64,000 bases of DNA, taken from Streptomyces sp. NBC_01788. Lineage in GTDB: Bacteria; Actinomycetota; Actinomycetes; Streptomycetales; Streptomycetaceae. The notes under the pieces were generated by a model that had not been told where the DNA came from, ran no database searches, and saw nothing but the letters and a program-made list of their open reading frames with translations. The stretch covers positions 3,534,001 through 3,598,000 of the forward strand of contig NZ_CP109090.1 in assembly GCF_035917575.1 (NCBI RefSeq), read 5' to 3'. The translations under genes were made by a program, and so were the position numbers. Every line of letters begins with the position of its first letter. Positions within the stretch are counted from its first letter, which is position 1. Positions 8,519 to 18,330 of this stretch are shown in pieces.

Positions 8519-9145
8519 TCAGCGCAGCTTCAGCTGGGCGTAGATCTTGCCCTTGGTGTCGTGGACGGTGATCCGGGAGACGTAGTCCCAGGAGCCGCCG
8601 CCCGGCTTGACGTCGGCGACGGCGTACCAGGCGCCCCAGCCGGGCTTGCCGGGCAGCTCGATGAGCTTGCCGTGTACCGTCCCGTCCGCCGTTGCGATCT
8701 CGACGCTGGACGCGGTGCCCTTGCCGCCGTAGTAGACACCGGAGAGGTAGACGTGGCTGTCCGTGCCCTCGGCCTGCATCGAGACTCCGGGGGTGCTCCG
8801 GTCGATGTTGCCGTCGACCACGCTGCGGAACTGCGGGTCGTCGGGCATGGAAGGCGTCGTCCAGTACTTGCCCTCCGCCGTGAGCCACAGCTCGAAGCCG
8901 GGGGCCGCCGTCACATGTTCACCGGAGGCGACGACACGGGGCGTCGGGGCGGTCTTCTTCGCGGTCGGCCGCAGTGGCGTGGAGGCCCGGGCCTTCGCGG
9001 CGGAAGCGGCCTGGGTCTGCGCCGTTCCCGCCTGCGCGACCGTGGCGTGCGGTGCCTTCGCGGGTACGGCGTACGCCGCTGTGGTCGTCCCCGCCACGGC
9101 GGCGACGACGGCGGCGCAGGCGAGGACCTTCAGCGTCCGTTTCAT
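8519..9145 (-). CDS. secreted paralogue of the sigma-linked membrane protein's outer domain
   Basis: This 208-residue exported protein starts with MKRTLKVLACAAVVAAVAG and a likely cleavage at AYA-VPA. An Ala/Thr/Lys linker follows. The roughly 140-residue C-terminal domain differs from the outer domain of the protein at 7122-7862 at only a minority of positions (for example DDPQFRSVVDGNIDRS versus DEPQFRSVVDGNIDRN). DNA identity across the shared part is also high, pointing to recent duplication or gene conversion. The ATG at 9145 has GAGGAG upstream. Function is unknown. Proximity suggests it is a soluble version, competitor or target of the membrane sensor. Confidence 0.85.
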   Translation of the reverse strand: MKRTLKVLACAAVVAAVAGTTTAAYAVPAKAPHATVAQAGTAQTQAASAAKARASTPLRPTAKKTAPTPRVVASGEHVTAAPGFELWLTAEGKYWTTPSMPDDPQFRSVVDGNIDRSTPGVSMQAEGTDSHVYLSGVYYGGKGTASSVEIATADGTVHGKLIELPGKPGWGAWYAVADVKPGGGSWDYVSRITVHDTKGKIYAQLKLR

Positions 9146-9352
9146 GAACGGGCAACTCCTCTTGGAACACGGACCCCTGGGGGATCCGGAATGACTGGTG
9201 GAAGGAGGGCGCCTCTCCACCCGTTCAAACCCCGCCGGGACCGCTTCCGGATGACACCCCCGCGGGATTTCTTCGCGGAGCGGCTGTGTACGCCGACGCG
9301 CGGCCTGGCGCCGGTCCCGCCGCGCTCGGTGCGCGGCGGCGATAATCGCCGG

Positions 9353-10408
<1,056 letters not shown>

Positions 10409-10474
10409 CGCCGGCTCCTGCGCGTGACGCGGACCCCGACCCCTACGACCGACACCAGCTCCGAGGACTCACGG

Positions 10475-12595
10475 TCAGCCGTTGATCACCGTGACCCCTT
10501 CCGGCGCCGACACCTCCACCGATCCGTCCCCCTTCACCGCGATGTCCAGCCGCTTCCCCCCGGCCTCGAGACCGGTGACCGTCAGCGGTCCGTACGCGCG
10601 GGCGAAGCCCGGGGCGACCGTCAGAGTGCCGGCCGGGATGTCCGCGCTCAGGCCGAGAGCCGACTGGAGGACGAGGACCGAGGACGCCGCCGCCCACGCC
10701 TGGGGCCGGCAGGACGCCGGATAGGGCGCGGGACGCGGGCCGGCCTCGGCGCCGTGGCCCGCGAAGAGTTCCGGCAGCCGGGCCTCGAACGCCGCCGACG
10801 CCGTCAGCAGGCCGTCCGCCAGCGACGCCGCGGCGTCCGGGAAGCCGGACCTGACCAGGCCGTGCACGGCGATCGCGGTGTCGTGCGGCCAGATCGAACC
10901 GATGTGGTAGCCGTACGGGTTGTAGCCCGCCGCCTCGCTGCTCAGCGTGCGCAGACCGTGGCCCGAGTCGAGGTCGCCGCCGGAGAGCCGGGCGGCCAGG
11001 AGAGCGCTCTCCTCGTCGTTCAGCAGACCCGTGCCCAGAAGGTGGCCGAAGCCCGAGGTGACCGAGTCGGCCGGCCTGCCGTCGCCGTCCAGCGCGACCG
11101 CCGGGTACGGGCCCCGTTCGTCTTCCACCCAGAAGCGCTCGCGGAAGCGGGTGGCGAGCCGGTCCGCCCACTCCTCCCACTCGTCGGCCCCCGGGCGGCC
11201 GAAGGACCGCAGCAGCGCCGCTCCGCCGCGTGCGGCCTCGTAGGCGTACGCCTGCACCTCGCACAGCGCGATCGGCGGTTGGGCGAGGCTGCCGTCGCGG
11301 TACCGGATGGAGTCGCCGGAGTCCTTCCAGCCCTGGTTGGCCAGGCCCCGGCCCGACTGGTCGACGTACTTGAGGAAGCCGTCGCCGCCGGCGTCCCCCT
11401 GGTCGCGCATCCACGCCAGCGCCGACTCGGCGTGCGGCAGCATCCGCTCGACCTGCTCCGACGCCAGGCCCCAGCGCCAGGCGTCGTGGAGCAGGGAGAT
11501 CCACAGCGGGGTGGCGTCGACCGTGCCGTAGTACACCGGCGGGAGCGAGAACGTGTCGCTGAACGCCGAGGTGTCGCGCCGGACTTCGTGCAGGATCTTG
11601 CCCGGCTGCTCCTCGGAGGCCGGGTCGGTGACTCCGCCCTGGCGGCGGGCGAGGGTGCGCAGGGTGCCGGCCGCGAGCTCGGTGCCGAGCGGGAGCAGCA
11701 TGCGGGCGGCCCAGAGCGAGTCGCGGCCGAAGAGGGTCAGGAACCAGGGCGCGCCCGCGGCGAGGAACTGGTCCGGCCGGTCCCCGGGCGAGCGCGGGTC
11801 GGTCAGGCGCAGACGGTCCAGGTCGGCGAGCGACTGCTCCAGCCACCGGTCGAGGCCCCGGTCCGCGCTGCGCAGGACGGGGGTGCGCCACGGCAGGGCG
11901 CCGGCGGGGGGCGCCGGGAACTGGTCGCCGTCCGCGTGGGCCGCGGTGCAGCGCAGGGTGACCGTCCACGAGGCGCCGGGGTCCAGGGCGATGTCGTAGG
12001 ACAGCCGGCCCGTCGGCACGTCCAGCGTGTCGGGCGCGGGGTCACTGACCAGGCGTACGGCGAACCCGTCGCTCGCCCAGGACAGTTCGCCGGTGCCGGC
12101 GGCCTGCGCGGATGCCGCCCGGGCCGGGCGGCCCGACTTGACCTGCTCCATGGTGGCGAGGTCCGTGCCGGCCGTGACCGTCAGCCGGAAACGGACCGAC
12201 TGGGTGCCCGCGTTGGTGACGTCGAGGACCTCCTCCAGCCCTCCGGCCGTCGTGGTCCGGCGGCGGTGCAGGGCGACCGCGGGGTCGGCCGTCACCTCTC
12301 CGAGCCCCCGCAGGATCGACCGGAAGTCCGCCCGGTCCGCCCCGCGCAGCCCGTGTCCGACGGGCGCCAGCGGGATGCCCTCGGCCGTGACGGTCAGTCG
12401 CGAGAGCGCCCGGCGGTCGCCGTGGAAGAAGCCGTCCGCGCCTCCGTCGAAGGCCCCGTCGGCGCGTGAGATCACGAAGCTGGGCGCGTACAGCGTGACG
12501 ACCGCGTCGTGCAGGAACGGCTGAAGGCCCTCGGTCACCGCGGGGGGCGGCGTGACCGAGCCGTTGGCGTCCGGGGTCTTGACAGTCGAGTCCAA
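10475..12595 (-). CDS. glycogen-debranching-type (amylo-alpha-1,6-glucosidase-like) glycoside hydrolase
   Basis: The protein has 706 residues. The first 200 form a beta-rich domain like the N-terminal domain of bacterial debranching enzymes (DGFFHGDRRALSRLTVTAEG). The rest resembles the alpha/alpha-barrel catalytic domain, with GRDSLWAARMLLPLGTELAA, NPYGYHIGSIWPHDTAIAVH and RPQAWAAAS. It should hydrolyse alpha-glucans or related oligosaccharides in the cytoplasm; no signal peptide is visible. TTG 12595 is preceded by GAGAGG about 10 bases away. It is divergent from a LacI regulator with paired operator half-sites between them, and a sugar transporter lies beyond. Exact linkage specificity is inferred from family resemblance. 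Confidence 0.85.
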   Translation of the reverse strand: MDSTVKTPDANGSVTPPPAVTEGLQPFLHDAVVTLYAPSFVISRADGAFDGGADGFFHGDRRALSRLTVTAEGIPLAPVGHGLRGADRADFRSILRGLGEVTADPAVALHRRRTTTAGGLEEVLDVTNAGTQSVRFRLTVTAGTDLATMEQVKSGRPARAASAQAAGTGELSWASDGFAVRLVSDPAPDTLDVPTGRLSYDIALDPGASWTVTLRCTAAHADGDQFPAPPAGALPWRTPVLRSADRGLDRWLEQSLADLDRLRLTDPRSPGDRPDQFLAAGAPWFLTLFGRDSLWAARMLLPLGTELAAGTLRTLARRQGGVTDPASEEQPGKILHEVRRDTSAFSDTFSLPPVYYGTVDATPLWISLLHDAWRWGLASEQVERMLPHAESALAWMRDQGDAGGDGFLKYVDQSGRGLANQGWKDSGDSIRYRDGSLAQPPIALCEVQAYAYEAARGGAALLRSFGRPGADEWEEWADRLATRFRERFWVEDERGPYPAVALDGDGRPADSVTSGFGHLLGTGLLNDEESALLAARLSGGDLDSGHGLRTLSSEAAGYNPYGYHIGSIWPHDTAIAVHGLVRSGFPDAAASLADGLLTASAAFEARLPELFAGHGAEAGPRPAPYPASCRPQAWAAASSVLVLQSALGLSADIPAGTLTVAPGFARAYGPLTVTGLEAGGKRLDIAVKGDGSVEVSAPEGVTVING

Positions 12596-12621
12596 GGAAG
12601 TAGAACCTCTCAGCGTTTGAT

Positions 12622-12674
12622 CGTTCCAAAGACATTAAGTGACTCGTCAGAGCGCTGACAATGCTTTTGGAACG
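12622..12674. promoter_or_regulatory. paired inverted half-sites, candidate LacI operator
   Basis: CGTTCCAAAGACATT (12622-12636) and AATGCTTTTGGAACG (12660-12674) are inverted copies matching at 13 of 15 positions. They are separated by 23 bases in the spacer between the debranching-enzyme start (12595) and the LacI-type regulator start (12716). The position suits repression of both genes. Confidence 0.7.
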
Positions 12675-12715
12675 CTAAAACTGCTCCTCGTTCCCTCTGC
12701 ATGCCGGAGACCGCA

Positions 12716-13792
12716 ATGCCCCGCTCCAGCAACGACCCGCCCGCCAGGGGCGGCCCGGTGACGCTCGCCATGGTCGCGCGCCGGGCCGGGGTCTCCCCGC
12801 AGACCGTGTCGAACGCGATCAACTCGCCGGACCTGCTGCGTTCCGAGACCCTGGAGCGGGTCCGCCGTGTGATCGACGAGATGGGCTACCGCCCCAGTCG
12901 CGCCGCGCAGACCCTGCGCACCCGCTCCAGCAGGCTGATCGGCTACGGCATCCAGCCCCTGCCGGCCAGCAGTCCCGTCCTCGACCGGTTCCTGCACGCC
13001 CTGTCGCAGGCCGCCGACGAGGCCGGTTACCGGATCCTGCTGTTCGCCTGCCGGCCCGGCACCCCGACGCTGGACGGCTACGAGGAACTGCTCGACCAGC
13101 ACGAGGTCGACGGCTTCGTGCTCAGCGGCACCGAGCACAACGACCCGCGCCAGGCCTGGCTCGCCAAGCGCGGGGTGCCGTTCGTCGCCTTCGGCCGGAT
13201 GTGGTCGCGACGGCAGATCGGCGACTGGATCGACGTCGACGGCGCCTCGGGCACGGACGCCGCCGTGGAGCACCTGATCGGTCTGGGGCATCGCAGGATC
13301 GCCTTCCTCGGCTGGGGGCGCGGCTCATCCGGCGCCGGTGACGACCGCGCCGAGGGCTGGCAGCGGGCCATGAAACGGCACGGGCTGCCGACGCGCGGGC
13401 GGCGCGCGCAGAGCGTGAACGACATCGACGCGGCCCGCGCCGCCGTGAAGCCGCTGCTCGACGCGGGGGCGACCGCGGTGGTCGCGGCCAGCGACATGCT
13501 GGCGCTCGGCTGCTACCAGACGCTGCGCGAACGCGGGGACGTCCCCGGTCGCGACGTCGCCGTGGTCGGCTTCGACGACTCGCCGACCGCCGGGCTCCTG
13601 TCGCCCGCGCTGACCTCCATCGCCCAGCCGCTGGAGGAGGTCGGCCGGGAGTGCGTACGGCTGCTGCTGGCGCGGTTGGCCGCGCCTGACGCCCCGCCCG
13701 AACGCATCCTGCTGCCGCCGTCCCTGGTCGTCCGGGACAGCATCCGGGCCGCCCCCGTCGCGGACGGGACCGCGACCGCGACCGCCGTCTGA
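12716..13792 (+). CDS. LacI-family transcriptional regulator
   Basis: The 358-residue protein has an N-terminal LacI helix-turn-helix (VTLAMVARRAGVSPQTVSNA, then GYRPSRAAQTLRTR) and a periplasmic-binding-protein-like effector domain (residues of about 75-345, with HRRIAFLGWG and VAVVGFDDSPTAGLLSPALT). ATG 12716 was chosen over ATG 12701 because GGAGA lies five bases upstream of it. It most likely represses the divergent debranching enzyme, and perhaps the sugar transporter downstream, through the inverted sites at 12622-12674. Release by a sugar ligand is expected for the family. The ligand is unknown, but an alpha-glucan oligosaccharide fits the neighbours. Confidence 0.92.
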   Translation: MPRSSNDPPARGGPVTLAMVARRAGVSPQTVSNAINSPDLLRSETLERVRRVIDEMGYRPSRAAQTLRTRSSRLIGYGIQPLPASSPVLDRFLHALSQAADEAGYRILLFACRPGTPTLDGYEELLDQHEVDGFVLSGTEHNDPRQAWLAKRGVPFVAFGRMWSRRQIGDWIDVDGASGTDAAVEHLIGLGHRRIAFLGWGRGSSGAGDDRAEGWQRAMKRHGLPTRGRRAQSVNDIDAARAAVKPLLDAGATAVVAASDMLALGCYQTLRERGDVPGRDVAVVGFDDSPTAGLLSPALTSIAQPLEEVGRECVRLLLARLAAPDAPPERILLPPSLVVRDSIRAAPVADGTATATAV

Positions 13793-14325
13793 CGACGGGC
13801 CGACGGGCCGACGGGCCGACGGCTCAAGGGCCCGGCGGCTCGACAGCCCGACGAACCGACGGACTTGGCGGACACCGGTCACCCCCGGCGAGCACCGTCC
13901 CGACCGGAACCATCCCGGCCGGCTGTCCCGATCAGCGCCATCCCGGCCGGCACATCCCGGCCCCGGCTCGGTCGGCACCGCCCCGACCGTCCCCCATCCC
14001 GACCCGGACCCGTCCCCACCGTCCCCGTCCCCGTCCCCGTCCCCGTCCTCCCTCTCCCGACCCGGGCCCGTCCCGGTCGGCACCGCCCCGACGGTCCCCG
14101 TCCCCACGGGGTCCGCCCCCGTCCCCACCGTCCCCGTCCCCGTCCTCCCTCTCCCGACCCGGGCCCGTCCCGGTCGGCACCGTCTCCGCCCCGTCCCGAC
14201 CCGTCCCCCTCCGCGTCGGTCCAACCACCCCCGGCCACACCGAGTTCTCCTCTCCTCCACCCCCGGCCGTCTTTCGTGCCGCCGGGCGGAGCCGCACTCA
14301 CCATCCCCGAATCCTGGAGGTATCC
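13793..14325. repeat. 533-base gene-free spacer of GC-rich tandem and direct repeats
   Basis: No convincing gene is present. From 13794, GACGGGCC repeats at least three times. From about 14020, CCGTCC and CCGTCCC units repeat. A 47-base direct repeat is exact at 14039-14085 and 14136-14182, beginning GTCCCCGTCCTCCCTCTCCC and ending GGTCGGCACCG. The last 40 bases hold the ribosome site of the binding-protein gene (GGAGG before 14326). The promoter of the transporter operon should lie here, but no clear hexamers were seen. Confidence 0.85.
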
Positions 14326-15570
14326 ATGTCCCACCGCACGGCTGCCACGGCCCTCGCCACCTGCGCGGCACTGCTCGTCACCGCGGGCTGCTCGTCGAGT
14401 TTCGGCGGCGACAAGAAGACCGAGCAGGACACCGGCTCCCACCAGGACCTGCGGGTGCTGATAGCCAGTTCCGGCGACGCCGAGACCAAGGCCGTCAAGG
14501 AGGCGGCCGCCGCGTACGCCAAGCAGTCCGGCAACAAGGTGACCGTCGACGTCGCGAAGGACATGAACCAGCAGCTCGCCCAGGCGTTCGCCGGGCACAA
14601 GCCGCCGGACGCCTTCTACGTCAACTCCGACCAGTTCGCGAACTACACCAGAGGCGGCTCCCTGTACGCCTACGGTGACCAGGTCAAGGACGCCGACGAC
14701 TTCTCCGAACAGTTGCGCGCCTCCTTCACCCACGACGGCAAGCTGGTGTGCCTGCCCAAGGACACCTCCACGCTCGCCCTGGCGGTCAACACCGACCTGT
14801 GGACGAAGGCGGGGCTCACCGAGAAGGACTACCCGGCGGACTGGGACCAGCTGAAGAAGGTCGCGGGCAAGCTGACCGGGCACGGCGTGACCGGACTGGT
14901 CACCAGCGGCGAATACGCGCGGCTGGGCGTCTTCATGAAGGAGGCCGGCGGCTGGATCACCAACGCCGACCAGACGAAGATGACCGCCGACAGCGCGCAG
15001 AACGTGCAGGCGCTCCAGTACGTGCAGTCCCTGCTGAAGTCCGGTTCCGTGAAGTACGCCAGCCAGGTCGACACCAACTGGGGCGGCGAGGCCTTCGGCA
15101 AGGGCAAGGCCGCCATGACCATCGAGGGCAACTGGCTCGACGGCGCCATGAAGGCCGACTACCCCGACGTGAAGTACAAGGTGGTCCCGCTGCCCGCCGG
15201 TCCGGCCGGCCAGGGCACGCTCGCCTTCAGCCAGTGCTGGGGCGTGGCCGCCGAGAGCGCCCACCGGTCGGCGGCCGTGGACCTGGTGACGTACCTCAAC
15301 TCCAGCGCACAGCAGCTGAAGAACGCCGACGCGTTCGGTGTGATGCCCTCGCGCACCAGCGCCCTGGCCGAGTACGCGAAGCAGAACCCCGCTGCCAAGG
15401 CGTGGGTCGACGGCAGCGCCTACGCGCAGGGCCCGGTGACGCTCGCCGGATTCGACAAGGTGCTCGGCCAGTTCAACACCGACCTCGCGGGGCTGGCCAC
15501 CGCCGACCCGAAGAAGATCCTCGCCGACCTCCAGCGCAACGGCGAACGCGCGCTCACGAAGGGCAACTGA
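14326..15570 (+). CDS. sugar ABC transporter substrate-binding lipoprotein
   Basis: This 414-residue family-1 solute-binding protein has a lipobox near residues 17-22 (LLVTAGC), so it is membrane-anchored by a lipidated Cys. Typical features are DLRVLIASSGDAETKAV, GHKPPDAFYVNSDQFANY, a ligand-side KAAMTIEGNWLDGAMK and a C-terminal helical part. ATG 14326 has a strong GGAGG site. It heads a three-gene transporter operon with the permeases at 15577 and 16746. No ATPase gene follows, so it probably uses a shared ATPase such as MsiK encoded elsewhere. Sugar specificity is inferred from the adjacent LacI regulator and debranching enzyme. Confidence 0.92.
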   Translation: MSHRTAATALATCAALLVTAGCSSSFGGDKKTEQDTGSHQDLRVLIASSGDAETKAVKEAAAAYAKQSGNKVTVDVAKDMNQQLAQAFAGHKPPDAFYVNSDQFANYTRGGSLYAYGDQVKDADDFSEQLRASFTHDGKLVCLPKDTSTLALAVNTDLWTKAGLTEKDYPADWDQLKKVAGKLTGHGVTGLVTSGEYARLGVFMKEAGGWITNADQTKMTADSAQNVQALQYVQSLLKSGSVKYASQVDTNWGGEAFGKGKAAMTIEGNWLDGAMKADYPDVKYKVVPLPAGPAGQGTLAFSQCWGVAAESAHRSAAVDLVTYLNSSAQQLKNADAFGVMPSRTSALAEYAKQNPAAKAWVDGSAYAQGPVTLAGFDKVLGQFNTDLAGLATADPKKILADLQRNGERALTKGN

Positions 15571-15576
15571 CCCACC

Positions 15577-16749
15577 GTGTCCGCGCGTACGTCACACCAC
15601 CCCCGGCCGGAGCCGCGTTCCCGCGCCGGCCAGGGGTCCCGTACGGCCGGCCCGCCGGGCGAACCTGACACGCCCGGCGGGCCCGGCCCTGAGTCGGCGG
15701 CGCCCGCCCGGCGGGTGGGGCGCCGCTCGGAGGGCGCCTGGGGCTGGCTGTTCGTCAGCCCCGCGGTGCTCGTCCTCGGCCTGTTCCTGGTCCTGCCGAC
15801 GCTGATGGCGCTGTGGGTGAGCCTGCTGCACTGGGACGGGCAGTCCAACCCGTTCAGCGCGCAGGCGGACTTCGCCGGCCTGGACAACTACCGGGCGCTG
15901 CTCACCGAGGACGGCCTCGACCGCACCCTGTTCGCGACCTCGCTGCGCAACACCGTGTACTACGTGCTGCTGACCGTGCCGCTCCAGACCTTCCTCGCGC
16001 TGGGTCTGGCGCTCGTCGTCAATCAGCGGCTGCTGCGTGCCCGGAGCGCCCTGCGCACCGCGTTCTTCTTCCCTTCCGTCACCAGCTCGATCACGGTGTC
16101 CACCATCTTCCTGTTCCTGTTCCAGGGCAGCGGTGCCGTCAACACGGCGCTGTCCTGGATCGGGCTGAAGGGCCCGAACTGGTTCAACGACCCGCGGGGA
16201 GTGCTGTCCCTGCTGCTCGGCGGCCTGGGCGTCGTCGACACCGGTCATCCCTCGGGCGTGCTGGCCGACCACTCCTTCATGGGGCTGTCCTGGTTCGAGT
16301 GGCTGTCCGGGCCGTCGGTCGCGATGTGCACGATCATCCTGCTCGCGGTGTGGACGACGTCCGGCACCTTCATGCTGATCTTCCTCGCGGCGCTCCAGGA
16401 CGTGCCGCGCGAGCTGGAGGAGGCGGCCGCGATCGAAGGCGTGAGCCGCTTCCAGTTGCTGCGGTACGTGACGCTGCCCGCGCTGCGGCCGGTGCTGTTC
16501 CTCGTGCTCACCCTCGGTCTGATCGCCACCTGGCAGGTCTTCGACCAGGTGTACGTCATGAGCCAGGGTGCCCCCGGCAACACGACGCTCACGCCGGCCT
16601 TCCTGTCCTACTCGACCGCGTTCGACGACGCGGACTTCGGCCAGGGCGCGGCCATCGCCTTCATCCTGCTCGTACTGATCCTGACCATGACGGCCCTGCA
16701 GCGCCTTCTGCTGCGCGAGCGCGCCGCCCGTCCCCGGAGGAACCGATGA
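15577..16749 (+). CDS. sugar ABC transporter permease (MalF-like)
   Basis: The protein has 390 residues with an unusually long Pro/Arg/Gly-rich N-terminal tail of about 55 residues. Six to seven membrane helices follow, starting at GWLFVSPAVLVLGLFLVLP. The EAA coupling loop that contacts the ATPase is clear: ELEEAAAIEGVSRFQLLRYV. GTG 15577 begins seven bases after the binding-protein stop. A loop of about 50 residues rich in Gly (VLSLLLGGLGVVDTGHPSG) sits between helices and is longer than in many relatives. The 3' end overlaps the next permease by ATGA, so the two are translationally coupled. Confidence 0.92.
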   Translation: MSARTSHHPRPEPRSRAGQGSRTAGPPGEPDTPGGPGPESAAPARRVGRRSEGAWGWLFVSPAVLVLGLFLVLPTLMALWVSLLHWDGQSNPFSAQADFAGLDNYRALLTEDGLDRTLFATSLRNTVYYVLLTVPLQTFLALGLALVVNQRLLRARSALRTAFFFPSVTSSITVSTIFLFLFQGSGAVNTALSWIGLKGPNWFNDPRGVLSLLLGGLGVVDTGHPSGVLADHSFMGLSWFEWLSGPSVAMCTIILLAVWTTSGTFMLIFLAALQDVPRELEEAAAIEGVSRFQLLRYVTLPALRPVLFLVLTLGLIATWQVFDQVYVMSQGAPGNTTLTPAFLSYSTAFDDADFGQGAAIAFILLVLILTMTALQRLLLRERAARPRRNR

Positions 16750-17645
16750 GCGCGCATTCCACGGCCGCCCGGGCGCAGGGGCGTCCGGTGCTCGGGCGCT
16801 TTCCCCGGCCCCTGCGGATCCTCGGGTACGCGCTGGTGGTGGGGCTCGGGCTGCTGTATGTCCTGCCGTTCGCCATCCAGTTGGCGACCGGGTTCAAGAC
16901 GGACCCGGACGCGGCGAACCATCCGCTCGGGCTGTTCCCGGTCACTCCGACGACCGCTGCCTACCAGCGGCTGTTCGGGATCAGCCAGGCCGGGGAGGGT
17001 GTGCCGTTCCTGCGCTGGCTGGGCAACTCGGTGTTCGTCGCGGTCGTCATCACCGCGGGGCGGGTGCTGTTCGCCTCCATGGCCGGGTACGCGCTGGCCC
17101 GGCTGCGCTTCCCGGGCCGCACCCTGCTGTTCGGGTTCCTGCTCACGATCATCGCAGTGCCGCCCGTGGTGCTGCTGATCCCGCGGTTCCTGGTGCTCAA
17201 CGCCTTCGGGCTGTTCGACACCTACGCGGCCATGATCCTGCCGCTGCTGGTGGACGCGGCGCAGGTGTTCATCATGAAGCAGTTCTTCGAGTCGATCCCC
17301 CGGGAGGTGGAGGAGGCCGCGCGGGTCGACGGCGCCGGTGTCTTCCGCACCTTCTGGTCGGTCGTCCTGCCGATGGCCCGGCCGGCCCTGATCACCGTGA
17401 CGATCCTGGCCTTCCAGGGCTCCTGGAACGAGTTCACCCACTACCTGGTGGCCACCCAGTCCAGCCAGTACGAAACCCTGACCACCGGCCTCGCCCGCAT
17501 GGTCTCCGGCAGCCTGGGCGGCGGCACCCAGTACCCCCTGAAACTCGCCGCGGCCCTCCTGTCCACCCTCCCCGTGGCCATCCTCTTCTTCTCCTTCCAA
17601 CGCCACTTCGTCCAGGGCGCGAACGCGGGAGCGGTCAAGGACTAG
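16746..17645 (+). CDS. sugar ABC transporter permease (MalG-like)
   Basis: This 299-residue partner permease has six membrane helices, and its EAA loop is EVEEAARVDGAGVFRTFWSV. The ATG at 16746 overlaps the preceding stop (ATGA). The C-terminal end (FFSFQRHFVQGANAGAVKD) matches the usual end of this family. Together with the upstream permease and binding protein it forms an importer for a di- or oligosaccharide. A terminator hairpin follows at 17692-17717, which closes the operon. Confidence 0.93.
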   Translation: MSAHSTAARAQGRPVLGRFPRPLRILGYALVVGLGLLYVLPFAIQLATGFKTDPDAANHPLGLFPVTPTTAAYQRLFGISQAGEGVPFLRWLGNSVFVAVVITAGRVLFASMAGYALARLRFPGRTLLFGFLLTIIAVPPVVLLIPRFLVLNAFGLFDTYAAMILPLLVDAAQVFIMKQFFESIPREVEEAARVDGAGVFRTFWSVVLPMARPALITVTILAFQGSWNEFTHYLVATQSSQYETLTTGLARMVSGSLGGGTQYPLKLAAALLSTLPVAILFFSFQRHFVQGANAGAVKD

Positions 17646-17691
17646 GACGACCACACCAAGCCACCCACCGAGCGGCGCGGGCCCTGCGCGC

Positions 17692-17717
17692 CGCGGCGGG
17701 CGGCACAACCCGCCGCG
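17692..17717 (+). terminator. terminator of the sugar transporter operon
   Basis: A perfect 9-base stem CGCGGCGGG (17692-17700) pairs with 17709-17717 around an 8-base loop, 47 bases after the last permease stop. Confidence 0.65.
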
Positions 17718-17858
17718 CCGTCCATAACGTTTCTGCAGGTCAGCATGGGCTTTCCGTGATCACCTGGGACGGTGACCCGGATGAGAGCCCCGCAACCCGC
17801 CCTGCCTGGGCGCGGTTGTCCCCCGTGATTGGCAAGAGACCATCAGGAGGGGATCGCC

Positions 17859-18323
17859 ATGGCCATTCCGCAGGTCGCGCGCCTTGTCACCGCCCTTGGT
17901 GCCGCCATCGCGCTGGTTTTCACCTCGGCGACGGGCGCCAGTGCCGGCCCATTCGGCTCGACACCGGTTCAGACCTTCGAGTACAGCGTGGGCGGCGTGA
18001 CCATGAAGGTCCCCACGGGCTGCATGTTCACGCACATCATCCGCGGCAGCGCACTCCGGATCACCTACCAGAACGCCGGTGGCGACTGCGCCTTCGTGGG
18101 GGCGCTCAGCAGTGGCTTCTGCAACTGGCGGATCGACTTCACCTACGCGGACACCGGCAACCGCACCTACCGCACCTCGCGCGGCAGGACGCACGACGAG
18201 TGCAAGATCGACCCCATGCGGAGCAACTCTCCTCAGATGCTTCCTCGTTATGGCAAGACATGCGCCCACCTCTACGTCAACGGCGTGCGGCGGGTGAGTC
18301 AGTGCCATCACGTCACGAAGTGA
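17859..18323 (+). CDS. small secreted six-cysteine protein of unknown function
   Basis: The 154-residue precursor has a signal peptide (MAIPQVARLVTALGAAIALV, cleavage near ASA-GPF). The mature part is about 120 residues with six Cys, in GCMF, DCAF, FCNW, ECKI, TCAH and QCHH. These are likely to form three disulfides and a compact extracellular fold. A textbook AGGAGGGG ribosome site precedes ATG 17859. I do not recognise a family. Small secreted disulfide-rich Streptomyces proteins include enzyme inhibitors and surface proteins, but nothing here decides between these. A small membrane protein gene follows after seven bases. Confidence 0.75.
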   Translation: MAIPQVARLVTALGAAIALVFTSATGASAGPFGSTPVQTFEYSVGGVTMKVPTGCMFTHIIRGSALRITYQNAGGDCAFVGALSSGFCNWRIDFTYADTGNRTYRTSRGRTHDECKIDPMRSNSPQMLPRYGKTCAHLYVNGVRRVSQCHHVTK

Positions 18324-18330
18324 GCCGAGT

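Noticed and set aside
13865..14461. 198-codon Pro/Arg-rich open frame in the repeat spacer
   Set aside because: It is a translation of CCGTCC-type repeats, has no ribosome site and overlaps the start of the binding-protein gene.
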